Source: Gammaproteobacteria bacterium (GTDB lineage Bacteria; Pseudomonadota; Gammaproteobacteria; Pseudomonadales; Halieaceae). Taken from it: a stretch of 64,000 nt of DNA. This document shows, in pieces, positions 57,002 through 64,000 of the stretch; position 1 is the stretch's first letter; every line of letters starts with the position of its first letter. The stretch is taken from positions 56,049 to 120,048 of the forward strand of contig JAUHYL010000003.1 in NCBI GenBank assembly GCA_030426545.1, given 5' to 3'. Made by a program: the position numbers and the translations under genes. The notes under the pieces were generated by a model. The model was not told the origin of the DNA. It was given only the letters and a program-made list of their open reading frames with translations, and did not search any database.

Positions 57002-57637
57002 TTAGCCGCCTTGACGGCCCTTGAAGTCCCGCGCCACAAGGTACACCTCTCTCGAGCGCGCTCGCGACGCCTCTGGCTTGCGCGTCAGTACCTTCCCGAA
57101 TTCGCCCCGGGTGGCGCGTATCAGGTCATCAAAACCCTCACCGTGAAATAGCTTGGTGACGAAACCGCCGCCGGGCGCAAGCACCTGTCGCGCCATATCC
57201 AGCGCCAGCTCAACCAGGTACATAGACCGCGGTTGGTCCACGGCGTTCATTCCACTCATGTTTGGCGCCATGTCCGAAATCACCAGGTCGACCTGCGCCT
57301 CGCCAATCGCCGCCAGAATCCGTTCGAATACGTCCACGTCAGTGAAATCGCCCTGCACGAACTCCACGTCGGCCAGCGTATCCATCGGCAGGATATCTGA
57401 GGCGATTACTCGACCACGGTGCCCCACCAGATTCGCCGCCACCTGTGACCACCCACCGGGCGCACTGCCCAGGTCGATCACGGTCATGCCAGGGGCAATG
57501 AGCCTGTCCTTCTCCTGCAACTCCAGCAATTTGTAGCAGGCGCGTGATCGATAGCCCTCGCGCTGCGCGCGCTGCACGAAGGGGTCGTCCCGGTGCTCCT
57601 TGAGCCAGGCTTTAGAGGAAGAGCGTTTTTTCGGCAT
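57002..57637 (-). CDS. rlmE: 23S rRNA (uridine2552-2'-O)-methyltransferase
   Basis: RlmE (FtsJ/RrmJ) methylates U2552 in the ribosomal A site and is a heat-shock protein in E. coli. The SAM-binding motif is [15 protein letters not shown]; the catalytic K-D-K-E set is visible in [32 protein letters not shown] and SREVYLVA. The length of 211 residues is normal. It is upstream of ftsH and divergent from yhbY with 94 bases between. Confidence 0.97.
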   Translation of the reverse strand: MPKKRSSSKAWLKEHRDDPFVQRAQREGYRSRACYKLLELQEKDRLIAPGMTVIDLGSAPGGWSQVAANLVGHRGRVIASDILPMDTLADVEFVQGDFTDVDVFERILAAIGEAQVDLVISDMAPNMSGMNAVDQPRSMYLVELALDMARQVLAPGGGFVTKLFHGEGFDDLIRATRGEFGKVLTRKPEASRARSREVYLVARDFKGRQGG

Positions 57638-57731
57638 GGCAGCGTTTTACAGGCTCGCGGTTTATTGTGCAGGGCGGCTTGTGTAGAATGGCGCGCCCCG
57701 CCTGGGGCTGCCATTGTATCGCGGAACCCAC

Positions 57732-58052
57732 ATGAGCAAGAGCACCAGCAGTACCAAAACCGACACCCGCCAGTTGCGCGCCATCGGCCACAAACTGAAG
57801 CCGGTGGTGACTGTTGCCGGTAAGGGGCTGTCTGAGAATGTGCTGGCCGAAATCGATGCTGCCCTGACGCGCCATGAGCTGATAAAGATCAAACTGGCCG
57901 TTGGTGAGCGCGAACTGAAGCACAGCATTACCGAGGACCTCTGTGAGCGCACAGGCGCGGAAGTCATTCAGAAAATCGGCAACATCGTGCTGATACTTCG
58001 ACGCACCGACAAGCCGGATCCAAAGCTGTCCAACCTGGTTCGCATACTGTAG
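57732..58052 (+). CDS. yhbY: YhbY-type RNA-binding protein (CRM domain)
   Basis: A ~106-residue single CRM domain protein that associates with pre-50S particles. The family block KPVVTVAGKGLSENVLAEIDAAL (with the GxxG loop) and LCERTGAEVIQKIGNIVLILRR are clear. It has an N-terminal Ser/Thr-rich start (MSKSTSSTKTDTRQL). The ATG at 57732 is preferred over an upstream in-frame start. It is divergent from rlmE, as in E. coli and Pseudomonas. Confidence 0.95.
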   Translation: MSKSTSSTKTDTRQLRAIGHKLKPVVTVAGKGLSENVLAEIDAALTRHELIKIKLAVGERELKHSITEDLCERTGAEVIQKIGNIVLILRRTDKPDPKLSNLVRIL

Positions 58053-58171
58053 CAAACGCCCCCTCCCCTCTCGCAGCGCTTGCAGCACGAGGAAAATTGC
58101 CCCACCGGCCGCCTTCTTGAGCGAACCGGCGCGCATCGCTACTATCGAAGTTCCTTTCTCTTACGGACCTG

Positions 58172-58522
58172 ATGCTTATGGGAGACATCCTGAGCTTCCC
58201 CACACGCCAATCCCAGGGGCTGACGTTTCTGGAGAGGGAGATGCGCAAGCTGTTGCTCAGCAAGGGGGCAGACCAGGCGCTGATTGATTTCGCAGCCGGG
58301 CAACTTACCGGCATCTACCAGAAAATCAGCGCATCAGAACAACAATCTATCAGCTTCTCCCTGCCCGACGGGCTGAACCGGGAACAGCGAGACCTTATCG
58401 AGAAAGAAGTAGAAGGCGCACTGGGGCAGGTACACAGCCAGAACCATCGCCTGCTGCTGGAGCTCGCAGCGCAACTGGTCCTGGCGCAACTACGCCTGTT
58501 CCAGTCCAGCCGCAACGCTTAG
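58172..58522 (+). CDS. Conserved-looking hypothetical protein
   Basis: 116 residues (or 114 from the ATG at 58178), no signal peptide or transmembrane segment, mostly helical by composition. An N-terminal GDILSFPTRQSQGLTFLEREM and a long amphipathic helix in QRDLIEKEVEGALGQVHSQNHRLLLELAAQLVLAQLRLFQ are seen. The family is not recognised. P. aeruginosa has a conserved hypothetical gene in the same place between yhbY and greA (from memory), so it may be an orthologue. It converges on feoB with a 4-base overlap of ends. Confidence 0.7.
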   Translation: MLMGDILSFPTRQSQGLTFLEREMRKLLLSKGADQALIDFAAGQLTGIYQKISASEQQSISFSLPDGLNREQRDLIEKEVEGALGQVHSQNHRLLLELAAQLVLAQLRLFQSSRNA

Positions 58523-60357
58523 CCAACCAGCAAATTCACCACGTGAAAGGTCGCCAGAGCGGCGAAATACGCGAAGGCGAAATAGCCAAAGAACATCTTT
58601 ATCGCCAGGGAGCGGGATTCACTTTCCTTGGCCAGGATCGCCAGTGTGGAAACACACTGCAGCGCGATGGCAAAAAAGACCAGTAGCGCAACCCCGGAAC
58701 CAATTGCCATGCCGCTGGCCTGGATATGATCCACCAGGGGCACCATGTTTTCCTCGGCGCCCTCGATGCCGAAGATGGTGCCCAGAGTACCGACAAATAC
58801 CTCCCGCGCCAGAAACGAAGTGGCGATAGCCACCCCGTAGCGCCAGTCCAGACCCAGCGGCGCAAAGAGGGGCTCAATCAGTCGGCCCAGGTGTCCCAGC
58901 CAGGACTCACCCAGGTCGGCGCCAAAATTCGGAAAATAGCCAAGCACCCAGATCACCAGCGTCACGGTAAAGATTATCTTGCCCGCCTTGGTGACGAAGT
59001 GCATTGCCCTGTTCCAGGCGTTGCGCAGCAGCGGTTGCAGGCCGGGCATCCGGTAGGGGGGCAGCTCCAGCACAAAGGGCAGATCGTTGAAATGATCTTT
59101 ACTCATCCGCGACACCACGCCCGTAACCAGCAGCCCACACAACATGCCAAAGAAATAGATGCCAAACATGGCCAGACCCTGCCAACCCACCAGACCGCCA
59201 AAGGCTGTGCCGGCTGGAATAAAAGCTGCAATCAGCAATGAGTAAACCGGTAGACGCGCCGAACAGGGCATCAGGGGAATTGCCATGTAGGTGAGCAATC
59301 GTTTTCGCGGAGAATCGATAGCACGTGCTGCATAGATGCCGGGGATGGCACATGCGACGCCCGACAGCATGGGCACAAAACTCTTTCCCGTAAGGCCGAA
59401 AATGCGCAACGGCTTGTGGCAAATCAGTGCCGCGCGGGCCATGTACCCGGAGTCCTCCAGCAAGCCCACGATGAAGGTCAGCACGAATATCTGCGGCACG
59501 AACACGAGAAACGCCCCGATACCGCTGAACAAGGCATCGGCGGTGAAATCACGTGCAATACCCTCACCCAGTAGCGGTACCACGAGGTCAGCCATCCAGG
59601 CGAGCGCGGTCTCTACCGCATCCATAGCAGGTGCAGACCAGGTGAATATCGACTGGAAGAGCAGGAACATAATCACGAAGAACGCGATTCCGCCCGTGAA
59701 AGAGTGCAGGAAAAAGCTGTCGAGGCGCGTTTGCGAACGCACAAGCACATCGCCCTTGGGGCCAAAACGCCGGGCCAGCTGATGCGCCTCTCCGCGCAGT
59801 AATTCATCAGGCGCCCCGGCCAACTTGCCGTCAACTCTGCCTTGCTGCACGCCTGCATTTTCCTGCAGGCGTGGCACGATTTGGTCCAGCCCCTTGCCTG
59901 AACGTGCCGAAATGGCCAGCACGGGAACCCCCACGGCCTGCGCAAGACCCTCGGTATCAAAGGTAAGGCTGTGCCTGTCCAGCACATCGATCATGTTCGC
60001 CAGTACCGTGACAGGTTTACCGGCGCGCTGACAATCGCGTATTACCTGTAGCGTGAAGTACAGGCTTTTCTCCAGCCGGGTAGCGTCAATCAGGCAGAGC
60101 ACCTGTTCAACCTCTTCGTTCTCCAGCGCTTTTTCAAATTCCGCTACCGCAACGCGCTCCTCGGCGGAAATGGGCTGCAGCGAATAGGTGCCGGGGAAAT
60201 CCACCAGCTCTCTTTCACGCATGTCCTGGAGAGTGCCCACACCAACGTCCACAGTAATGCCTGGAAAGTTGGCGACTTTCTGTGACAGCCCCGTAAGACG
60301 ATTGAACAGCAGGCTCTTGCCTGAATTCGGACTGCCAATCAAAAGGACTCTAGGCAT
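58519..60357 (-). CDS. feoB: Ferrous iron transporter FeoB
   Basis: FeoB takes up Fe(II). The N-terminal GTPase has GSPNSGKSLLFNRLTG (G1), a switch region, DFPGTYSL (G3) and ANMIDV (G4). The membrane part has two gate-type motifs with Cys (SGVACAIPGIYAAR; PLMPCSARLPVY). At 612 residues it is much shorter than E. coli FeoB (773), mainly in the linkers; such short forms exist. It overlaps the feoA stop by 8 bases. FeoC is not found. Confidence 0.95.
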   Translation of the reverse strand: MPRVLLIGSPNSGKSLLFNRLTGLSQKVANFPGITVDVGVGTLQDMRERELVDFPGTYSLQPISAEERVAVAEFEKALENEEVEQVLCLIDATRLEKSLYFTLQVIRDCQRAGKPVTVLANMIDVLDRHSLTFDTEGLAQAVGVPVLAISARSGKGLDQIVPRLQENAGVQQGRVDGKLAGAPDELLRGEAHQLARRFGPKGDVLVRSQTRLDSFFLHSFTGGIAFFVIMFLLFQSIFTWSAPAMDAVETALAWMADLVVPLLGEGIARDFTADALFSGIGAFLVFVPQIFVLTFIVGLLEDSGYMARAALICHKPLRIFGLTGKSFVPMLSGVACAIPGIYAARAIDSPRKRLLTYMAIPLMPCSARLPVYSLLIAAFIPAGTAFGGLVGWQGLAMFGIYFFGMLCGLLVTGVVSRMSKDHFNDLPFVLELPPYRMPGLQPLLRNAWNRAMHFVTKAGKIIFTVTLVIWVLGYFPNFGADLGESWLGHLGRLIEPLFAPLGLDWRYGVAIATSFLAREVFVGTLGTIFGIEGAEENMVPLVDHIQASGMAIGSGVALLVFFAIALQCVSTLAILAKESESRSLAIKMFFGYFAFAYFAALATFHVVNLLVG

Positions 60358-60586
60358 AGACCCGTACTCGAATGTGTGTCGCTACCTCATCGTCAAGGGA
60401 GAAGATGGTATTGCTCACCCGGTACACTTTCGGGGCACCAAACGCTGGAGCCTGCAAACAGACGACCGTCTCGCCCGGATGAAACCCAAACTCCATCAGG
60501 CGAACGCGGTAGGGGCCGGCGAGAACATCGTCGTACGCGAGAATCTCGCAGCTCTCGCCCGCTTTCATTGACCACAGTGATTGCAT
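60350..60586 (-). CDS. feoA: Ferrous iron transport protein A
   Basis: A 78-residue SH3-like protein that supports FeoB. The fold is recognised by RVRLMEFGFHPGETV and the overall size. It begins at ATG 60586 and its end overlaps the feoB start. A Fur-box candidate lies ~115 bases upstream. Confidence 0.9.
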   Translation of the reverse strand: MQSLWSMKAGESCEILAYDDVLAGPYRVRLMEFGFHPGETVVCLQAPAFGAPKVYRVSNTIFSLDDEVATHIRVRVYA

Positions 60587-60699
60587 GTCTGGCTATTGCC
60601 TTTAACTGAACGAGCGCATGAAGCCCAAGGGCACTGGCCCCGTGGCAGTGATCTGCGCAGGTCTCAGGTTCCAGGTATCCGGTGGGGGCACAATATAAT

Positions 60700-60718
60700 G
60701 CGAACTATTCTCATTATC
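60700..60718 (-). promoter_or_regulatory. Fur-box candidate of feoAB
   Basis: On the minus strand GATAATGAGAATAGTTCGC, matching 13-14 of 19 bases of GATAATGATAATCATTATC, best in the first 12. The rest of the 398-base gap (60587-60984) shows a GCGCC/GGCGC stem near 60888-60904 downstream of greA without a U-run, and no gene. Confidence 0.6.
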
Positions 60719-60984
60719 ATATGTAAGAACCCCCAGTTCAACCCTCGCGACGCCGCTTTCAGCGTCAGCCAGCCGGAGTGATACCGGCCACTTTCCTCAA
60801 CCAAGAAGATATTTGGCCTTTTTGGCTGCAATCCACGCCAGGAAGACAGCACCCGCATGCCCCGGACGACGGCTGTCGTGCCTGAACGCGCCTTCAGGGC
60901 GCGCGAGTCGACAGGCGGTTAAGCGGCGTAGGTATTCGAGGGGAAGAAAGCTACCGGCGGGGAGCCACAGGTGCCGGGGCGCAA

Positions 60985-61461
60985 TCAGATATGGTGAACC
61001 TGGTCGATCTCGTATTCGATGTCACCCCCGGGCGCACGCACCACCACGACATCACCCTCTTCCTTGCCCACCAGTGCGCGGGCGATGGGAGACACGACCG
61101 AGATCAGGTTTGCGGCGACGTCCGCCTCATCCTCACCGACAATGCGGTAGGTTACCTTCTCGTCCGTTTCCGTGTTGATCAAATCCACGGTCGTGCCGAA
61201 AATGACCTTGCCGGTTTTAGCGATCGTGGTGACATCAATGACCTGCGAATTGGCCAGTTTGCCCTCGATCTCGAGGATGCGCCCCTCGGCAAAGCTCTGT
61301 TGTTCTCTGGCGGCGTGATACTCGGCGTTTTCTTTCAGGTCACCGTGCTCGCGCGCCTCGGCAATTGCCTGGGAGATACGCGGCCGCTCAACACGCTTCA
61401 GGCGATCGAGCTCCTCACGCAGTGTGGCCTCACCGGCCACCGTCATGGGGTATTTAGTCAT
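60985..61461 (-). CDS. greA: Transcription elongation factor GreA
   Basis: GreA enters the polymerase secondary channel and lets it cut back-tracked RNA; DksA uses the same channel. The coiled-coil N-terminus ([37 protein letters not shown]) with the acidic tip and the C-terminal PAPG-like [23 protein letters not shown] are complete. The length of 158 residues is normal. The ATG overlaps the carB stop by one base (TAATG), so the two are coupled. Confidence 0.98.
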   Translation of the reverse strand: MTKYPMTVAGEATLREELDRLKRVERPRISQAIAEAREHGDLKENAEYHAAREQQSFAEGRILEIEGKLANSQVIDVTTIAKTGKVIFGTTVDLINTETDEKVTYRIVGEDEADVAANLISVVSPIARALVGKEEGDVVVVRAPGGDIEYEIDQVHHI

Positions 61462-64000
61462 TAAGAGGCACTCTCTTGCATTGCATGTAGATCCTGCAGG
61501 CGGCGTACTTCGAGGTCGTCCTCCTGTTTGAGGGCCATCACGATCGCCTCGGCGGCAGTGAGAGTTGTAGTGTAGAACACGCGATGCGCCTCTGCGCCCG
61601 CGCGAATGGGCGCAGAATCCTCGATCGCGCGGCGACCTTCCGTCGTGTTAACGATCAGATCCGCCTCATCGTTGAGAATCATATCGACGATATGCGGCCT
61701 GCCCTCGTTCACCTTGTTGACGCGGCGCACGGTGATGCCCGCCTCCTCGATCGCCTCGGCGGTACCGCCAGTCGCGACGATTTCAAAACCCAACTTTGCA
61801 AGATCGGTAGCAACACCCACAATGCCAGGCTTGTCTGCATCCCGGACACTGAGCAACGCCGTGCCGCTGGTGGGTGCGCTGCTGCCCGCACCCAGTTGCG
61901 CCTTGGCAAACGCGGTGGCAAAAGTCTCCCCGGTGCCCATCACCTCGCCGGTAGATTTCATTTCCGGGCCGAGGATGGGATCCACCCCGGGGAATTTGTT
62001 AAACGGCAGCACTGCTTCTTTCACGCTGTAAAAGTTCGGTACGATTTCATGCGTGAAGCCCTGGTCTGCCAGGCTCATGCCGGCCATGCAACGCGCCGCA
62101 ACTTTGGCCAGTGAAGCGCCAATACACTTGGAAACAAAAGGCACGGTGCGCGAGGCGCGCGGGTTAACCTCGATCACGTAAATGGTATCGTCCTGAAAGG
62201 CGAGCTGCACATTCATCAGGCCCTTTACCCCAAGCTCCAGCGCCATGCGCTTTACCTGCTCACGCATTTGGTCCTGTATATCCGCGTCCAGGCTGTAAGG
62301 TGGCAGCGAACAGGCGGAGTCACCGGAGTGAACGCCTGCCTGCTCGATATGCTGCATGATGGCACCGATTACCACGGTCTCCCCATCGGAGACCGCATCA
62401 ATATCCACTTCAACCGCCGACGAAAGGAAGCTGTCCAGCAAGACAGGGGAATCTTCGGAAGCGCGCACAGCACTGCTCATGTAACGCAGCAAATCCTCCT
62501 CGCGGTACACGATTTCCATGGCCCGCCCCCCCAATACATACGAGGGGCGCACTACCAATGGGTAGCCGATGGTTGCCGCGGCCTCCACGGCCTCTTCCGA
62601 GCTGCGCACAGTGGTGTTCGCGGGCTGCACCAGCTGCAGCTTTTCGATCATCTGCTGGAAACGCTCGCGGTCTTCGGCGCGATCAATTGCGTCAGGTGAG
62701 GTACCGATAATCGGCACCCCGGCCGCTTCCAGCGCGCGCGCCAGTTTCAGCGGCGTCTGCCCACCAAATTGCACGATGACACCCTTGGGCTGCTCCACGC
62801 GCACGATTTCCAGCACGTCTTCCAACGTGACCGGCTCGAAGTACAGGCGGTCAGATGTGTCGTAGTCGGTTGATACGGTTTCAGGGTTGCAGTTGACCAT
62901 AATGGTCTCGTAACCGTCCTCGCGCATGGCGAGTACTGCGTGCACACAACAGTAGTCAAACTCGATGCCCTGCCCTATACGGTTGGGGCCGCCACCGAGT
63001 ACGAGAATCTTGTCGCGATCTGTCGGCTCGGCCTCGCATTCTTCCTCGTAGGTGGAATACATATAGGCCGTGGCGGAGGCAAACTCGGCCGCACAGGTGT
63101 CGACGCGTTTGTAGACTGGGAAGATGCCCAGTCCCTGGCGATGCTCGCGCACGGCCGTCTCGCTGACCGCCAGCAAGACTGCGAGCCTTTCATCAGAAAA
63201 ACCCTTGCGCTTGAGGCGGAACATGCGTGCATGATCCAGCTCTGAAAGCTGAACCGTTTTCAGGCTGTCTTCCGTCTCGACAATGTCCTTGATCTGCACC
63301 AGGAACCAGGGGTCGACGCCGGACAGGCGGTACACCTCGTCAATCGCCATGCCGGCGCGGAACGCATCGGCGAGATACCAGATGCGCTCCGGCCCGGGGT
63401 TGGTCAACTCTGCGACCAGCGTTTCGCGCAGATCCGGGTTATCGACATCGATCTGGTGTTCGAAGCCCGACGAGCCCACTTCCAGGCCACGCAGCGCTTT
63501 CTGTACCGACTCCTGGAACGTGCGGCCAATGGCCATCACCTCACCCACCGACTTCATCTGCGTGGTGAGGCGCGGAGAAGCGCCGGGAAACTTCTCAAAC
63601 GCAAACCGCGGGATTTTGGTCACCACGTAATCGATAGAAGGTTCGAACGAGGCCGGTGTGGCGCCGCCGGTAATATCGTTTTGTAATTCATCCAGCGTGT
63701 AACCCACCGCCAGTTTCGCGGCCACCTTGGCGATGGGAAAACCCGTCGCCTTGGAGGCCAGCGCCGAGGAACGGGACACGCGAGGATTCATTTCAATAAT
63801 CACGAAGCGGCCGGTTTCCGGATCCTGGCCAAACTGCACATTGGAACCGCCGGTTTCAACGCCAATCTCGCGCAGCACCGCCAGCGAGGCGTCGCGCATG
63901 ATCTGGTATTCCTTGTCCGTCAACGTCTGCGCCGGGGCGACGGTGATGGAATCACCGGTGTGCACACCCATGGCGTCGAAATTCTCGATAGAACACACGA
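61461..64000 (-). CDS. carB: Carbamoyl-phosphate synthase large subunit (5' truncated by window edge)
   Basis: The gene runs off the right edge; about 846 codons of ~1070 are present, so roughly the first 225 residues are missing. Visible are the end of the first ATP-grasp half ([36 protein letters not shown]), the oligomerisation domain, the second ATP-grasp half ([37 protein letters not shown]) and the C-terminal allosteric MGS-like domain ([14 protein letters not shown]). It provides carbamoyl phosphate for arginine (argG is in this window) and pyrimidines (pyrC). Confidence 0.98.
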   Translation of the reverse strand, partial: VCSIENFDAMGVHTGDSITVAPAQTLTDKEYQIMRDASLAVLREIGVETGGSNVQFGQDPETGRFVIIEMNPRVSRSSALASKATGFPIAKVAAKLAVGYTLDELQNDITGGATPASFEPSIDYVVTKIPRFAFEKFPGASPRLTTQMKSVGEVMAIGRTFQESVQKALRGLEVGSSGFEHQIDVDNPDLRETLVAELTNPGPERIWYLADAFRAGMAIDEVYRLSGVDPWFLVQIKDIVETEDSLKTVQLSELDHARMFRLKRKGFSDERLAVLLAVSETAVREHRQGLGIFPVYKRVDTCAAEFASATAYMYSTYEEECEAEPTDRDKILVLGGGPNRIGQGIEFDYCCVHAVLAMREDGYETIMVNCNPETVSTDYDTSDRLYFEPVTLEDVLEIVRVEQPKGVIVQFGGQTPLKLARALEAAGVPIIGTSPDAIDRAEDRERFQQMIEKLQLVQPANTTVRSSEEAVEAAATIGYPLVVRPSYVLGGRAMEIVYREEDLLRYMSSAVRASEDSPVLLDSFLSSAVEVDIDAVSDGETVVIGAIMQHIEQAGVHSGDSACSLPPYSLDADIQDQMREQVKRMALELGVKGLMNVQLAFQDDTIYVIEVNPRASRTVPFVSKCIGASLAKVAARCMAGMSLADQGFTHEIVPNFYSVKEAVLPFNKFPGVDPILGPEMKSTGEVMGTGETFATAFAKAQLGAGSSAPTSGTALLSVRDADKPGIVGVATDLAKLGFEIVATGGTAEAIEEAGITVRRVNKVNEGRPHIVDMILNDEADLIVNTTEGRRAIEDSAPIRAGAEAHRVFYTTTLTAAEAIVMALKQEDDLEVRRLQDLHAMQESAS

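Overview
The window reads as a chromosomal segment of a GC-rich marine-type gammaproteobacterium, probably a Halieaceae (OM60/NOR5-like) relative. This rests on gene order and protein style, not on a database match. From about 21.5 kb to the right edge the backbone follows, as I remember it, the Pseudomonas aeruginosa order dksA-gluQ-cbrA-cbrB-crcZ-pcnB-folK-panB-panC-acs, then pnp-rpsO-truB-rbfA-infB-nusA-rimP-tRNA-secG-tpiA-glmM-folP-ftsH-rlmE-yhbY-greA-carB. I see no rRNA, transposase, prophage, CRISPR array or replication origin.

Left part (1-21 kb). A respiratory cluster opens the window: a truncated cytochrome b/ferredoxin/MvhD-like fusion, an unknown anchored protein, a divergent heme-copper oxidase subunit I that lacks one expected copper ligand, a TlpA-like lipoprotein and a heme A synthase. 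Then come an MscS-family channel, argG, a cytochrome P450, pyrC-rnt, a translationally coupled trio (RND/MMPL exporter, YkgJ-like cysteine cluster, Lon substrate-binding-like protein), mpl, a PPi-type phosphofructokinase beside a soluble pyrophosphatase, an M15 peptidase, a small Rieske ferredoxin, and aminotransferase-sfsA.

Middle part (21-37 kb). dksA has a long Lys/Ala tail. It is followed by gluQ, a 58-residue CbrX-like ORF, cbrA and cbrB. Between cbrB and pcnB lies a 544-base gap carrying a near-consensus sigma-54 promoter, four clusters of AAnAAnAA motifs and two strong hairpins. This is the architecture and position of the Pseudomonas CrcZ catabolite-repression sRNA, and is the main discovery candidate here. 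Next come pcnB-folK, a deoxynucleoside kinase, panB, a 364-base regulatory gap with a perfect CRP/Vfr-type palindrome, panC, acs, and a TonB-dependent receptor with its own palindromic operator candidate.

Right part (37-64 kb). Nearly all genes are on the minus strand: carB-greA, feoA-feoB under a Fur-box candidate, rlmE, ftsH with a sigma-32-like promoter, folP-glmM, tpiA, secG, tRNA-Leu(GAG), initiator tRNA-Met, rimP-nusA-infB-rbfA-truB-rpsO-pnp. Accessory genes sit in the slot between the two tRNAs: a potassium-channel-like protein, an unknown membrane/TPR-like protein and an epimerase-like protein ending in a zinc knuckle. Many starts are GTG or TTG, and where the start is doubtful the entry says so.
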